Source: Anaerocolumna cellulosilytica (lineage in GTDB: Bacteria; Bacillota; Clostridia; Lachnospirales; Lachnospiraceae). Taken from it: a DNA stretch of 64,000 nucleotides. The notes under the pieces were generated by a model. It worked only from the letters and a program-made list of their open reading frames with translations, was not told where the DNA came from and searched no databases. The position numbers and the translations under genes are program-made. The stretch is from the NCBI RefSeq assembly GCF_014218335.1, contig NZ_AP023367.1:1117501-1181500 (forward strand), written 5' to 3'. Shown here one piece after another: positions 62,506 through 64,000 of the stretch. Each line of letters starts with the position of its first letter. Position 1 is the first letter of the stretch.

Positions 62506-62704
62506 TGTTTTCGCCCTCCTTGTGTTCAAAAACTTCATTGATTGAAACATTAAAAACTTCTGCAATTTTGAAAGCTAACTCTAATGAGGGAGTATATCTA
62601 TACTTCTCAATTGATATAACCGCTTGCCGGGAAATACCTGCCCTATCGGCTAATTCAGCTTGTGTCCAATCACGCTCCGCTCTCAAGACCTTAATTCGAT
62701 TCAT
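62498..62704 (-). CDS. XRE-family transcriptional regulator
   Basis: 68 residues, essentially only the Cro/C1 helix-turn-helix: RIKVLRAERDWTQAELADRAGISRQAVISIEKYRYTPSLELAFKIAEVFNVSINEVF. This is the short YgzD/PBSX-like type. ATG 62704 follows AAGGAGGTGA by about nine bases; TTG 62710 is too close. A perfect 11-bp palindrome on its own promoter suggests self-repression. Confidence 0.9.
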   Translation of the reverse strand: MNRIKVLRAERDWTQAELADRAGISRQAVISIEKYRYTPSLELAFKIAEVFNVSINEVFEHKEGENNE

Positions 62705-62726
62705 TATCAAGGTATCACCTCCTTGT

Positions 62727-62757
62727 CAAAATGTAATCTATTGATTACATTTTGTCA
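62727..62757 (-). promoter_or_regulatory. Promoter with palindromic operator for the XRE pair
   Basis: AAAATGTAATC (62727-62737) and GATTACATTTT (62742-62752) are perfect inverted repeats with a 4-base centre. On the minus strand TTGACA (62757-62752) and TACATT, 17 bases on, place the palindrome between and over the promoter boxes. Confidence 0.7.
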
Positions 62758-63089
62758 ATAAAGTAGTACTATTTTTTATCCAGTCTGCTTTTTAAATTTT
62801 CTGTTAATCGGAATATATACATTCCAATTAAACTGTTTTTTTAAGGTAAAATAGAAACTACATTAAGAAAGCAACTGAAAAAAGAGACTATATGCTATTA
62901 GCAATCTACTCTATAAGTAGAAAAAAGACCGTACGAATATAACAAAACCGGAATAATGGTAACAAATGTGAAATATTTGTGAAATTTTTCCCAAATGTGT
63001 ACATTGTTCACAATTTTTTCGCAAACTACATGTAACATATATTTGTTAGGGGCTATTTACGGTCCAATTCTTATAAGGAGGAGAAACGA
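62758..63089 (+). other. Upstream region of the terminal ABC gene
   Basis: No gene. GGAAT/ATTCC (62810-62825) and TTGTGAA/TTCACAA (62977-63013) are inverted repeats, and TGTGAAAT occurs twice in tandem near 62967 and 62979. These may be regulator sites; no convincing SigA promoter is identified. Confidence 0.4.
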
Positions 63090-64000
63090 TTGATAGAAGT
63101 TAAAAATCTAACGAAAAAGTATGGGGAGCATCTGGCAGTTGATAATTTAAGCTTTACGGTTGATAAGGGTCAGATTCTGGGTTTTTTGGGGCCGAATGGA
63201 GCTGGGAAATCAACGACTATGAACATTTTAACCGGTTACATATCTGCCACTGACGGAACCGTGCTGATTGATGGGCACGATATCTTTGAAGAACCAGAGG
63301 AGGCAAAAAAAAGTATTGGCTATTTGCCGGAAATACCACCGCTCTATCAGGATATGACGGTCAGAGAGTATTTGAATTTTGTTGCTGATATTAAACAGGT
63401 GAAAAAATCTGAAAAGGCAACTATGTTAACCCAAATCATGGGAATGACAAAAATAGCAGATGTTTCAGAACGCCTGATAAAACAACTCTCAAAAGGCTAT
63501 AAGCAAAGGGTGGGATTAGCACAGTCAATTGTAGGGTTTCCAGATGTTTTAATACTCGATGAGCCAACCGTAGGTCTTGATCCCATGCAAATTATTGAAA
63601 TCAGGGATTTAATCAAAGAATTAAGCAAAAAACATACAATTATTCTAAGTTCCCACATCTTATCGGAAATCAGTGCCATCTGTGACAGGGTAATGATTAT
63701 CAATAAAGGACGACTTCTTGTAAGTGACACTCCAGATAATTTATCAAAGCATATTGGCGGCTCCAATGGCCTGCATCTTAAAGTAAAAGGTGAAAAAGAC
63801 GTTATAAAGAAAGCATTAGGAAATATAGATGATATTGCAAAGATAGATTTTGATAGTTCAGAAGCAGATGGCTTTGTCAAATTTACGGCTTATTCAGCAG
63901 AAGATAAGGATATCAGAGAAAAGGTATTTTATGCTTTAAGTGACGCAAGATGCCCGATTATGGATATGAAATCCACCAGTATGTCTCTGGAGGATATCTT
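63090..64000 (+). CDS. ABC transporter ATP-binding protein (3' end cut off)
   Basis: Open from TTG 63090, after AAGGAGGAG, to the window end: about 303 residues. Walker A GPNGAGKST, signature LSKGYKQRVGLAQS, Walker B VLILDEPTVGLDP and switch His in LSSHILSE. This is the CcmA/GldA/NatA class with a C-terminal extension that usually pairs with a membrane permease encoded next. The downstream partner lies outside the window, so the substrate is unknown; antibiotic or Gld-like export are options. Confidence 0.9.
   Translation, partial: MIEVKNLTKKYGEHLAVDNLSFTVDKGQILGFLGPNGAGKSTTMNILTGYISATDGTVLIDGHDIFEEPEEAKKSIGYLPEIPPLYQDMTVREYLNFVADIKQVKKSEKATMLTQIMGMTKIADVSERLIKQLSKGYKQRVGLAQSIVGFPDVLILDEPTVGLDPMQIIEIRDLIKELSKKHTIILSSHILSEISAICDRVMIINKGRLLVSDTPDNLSKHIGGSNGLHLKVKGEKDVIKKALGNIDDIAKIDFDSSEADGFVKFTAYSAEDKDIREKVFYALSDARCPIMDMKSTSMSLEDI

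Overview
The window reads as chromosome of a low-GC, Gram-positive, anaerobic Clostridia-type bacterium, most likely of the Lachnospiraceae kind. This is an inference from AT-rich codon use, strong AGGAGG-type ribosome sites, frequent TTG/GTG starts, TTGACA-17-TATAAT promoters, TPP and lysine riboswitches, ECF and LarB/LarC genes, and a huge secreted subtilase with C-terminal Ig-like domains. I saw no rRNA, tRNA, CRISPR array or intact insertion sequence.

Region 1 (1-24233, all + strand) is a surface-polysaccharide locus. The left part (1-9677) is visibly AT-richer. It holds a paired small flippase with a GT2 and a multi-membrane GT-C-like protein, a flavoprotein of the UDP-galactopyranose mutase type, a complete GDP-L-fucose route (manC, gmd, fcl) and a Wzy/WaaL-type polymerase. 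A C39-like peptidase and an AI-2E transporter follow. From 11966 to 24233 comes a second block: glycosyltransferases, a UDP-glucuronate epimerase type enzyme, a PssD/PssE (Alg14/Alg13-like) pair, a beta-propeller protein, a COG5610-type HAD protein, a second Wzy-like protein and a Wzx flippase. A membrane-bound nucleotide-sugar dehydratase (42792) lies apart from it.

Region 2 (24367-39032) is accessory. A chemoreceptor with its sensor at the C-terminus is followed by about 1 kb of decayed, repeat-bearing DNA. Next is a RADAR-type antiphage cassette: a SLATT membrane protein, an unrecognised 114-residue basic protein, a very large P-loop ATPase (RdrA) and a very large divergent adenosine deaminase (RdrB). 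RADAR is a known system. The SLATT-containing layout, the small unknown ORF just upstream of rdrA and the charged tail of this RdrA are the parts most worth pursuing. A 1334-residue secreted subtilase with a long structured leader closes the region on the opposite strand.

Region 3 (39459-64000) is mostly housekeeping and transport: a polar amino-acid ABC transporter with a hairpin leader, the sugar dehydratase, a ferritin-like protein, an ECF S component, larB and larC facing each other across a long imperfect palindrome, a TPP-riboswitch-controlled thiamine/HMP ABC transporter, a second AI-2E protein, a Panacea-type regulator without visible toxin partner, a DUF2156 acyltransferase, typA, a double-OB SSB-like protein, a secreted calpain-like protease behind a repeated operator motif, lysine-riboswitch-controlled dapA with dapB, an XRE repressor/membrane-protein pair with a palindromic operator on its promoter, and the start of an ABC transporter ATPase cut by the window edge.

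Many start codons were moved inward from the longest open frame because a good ribosome site sits inside it; these cases are stated in the entries.
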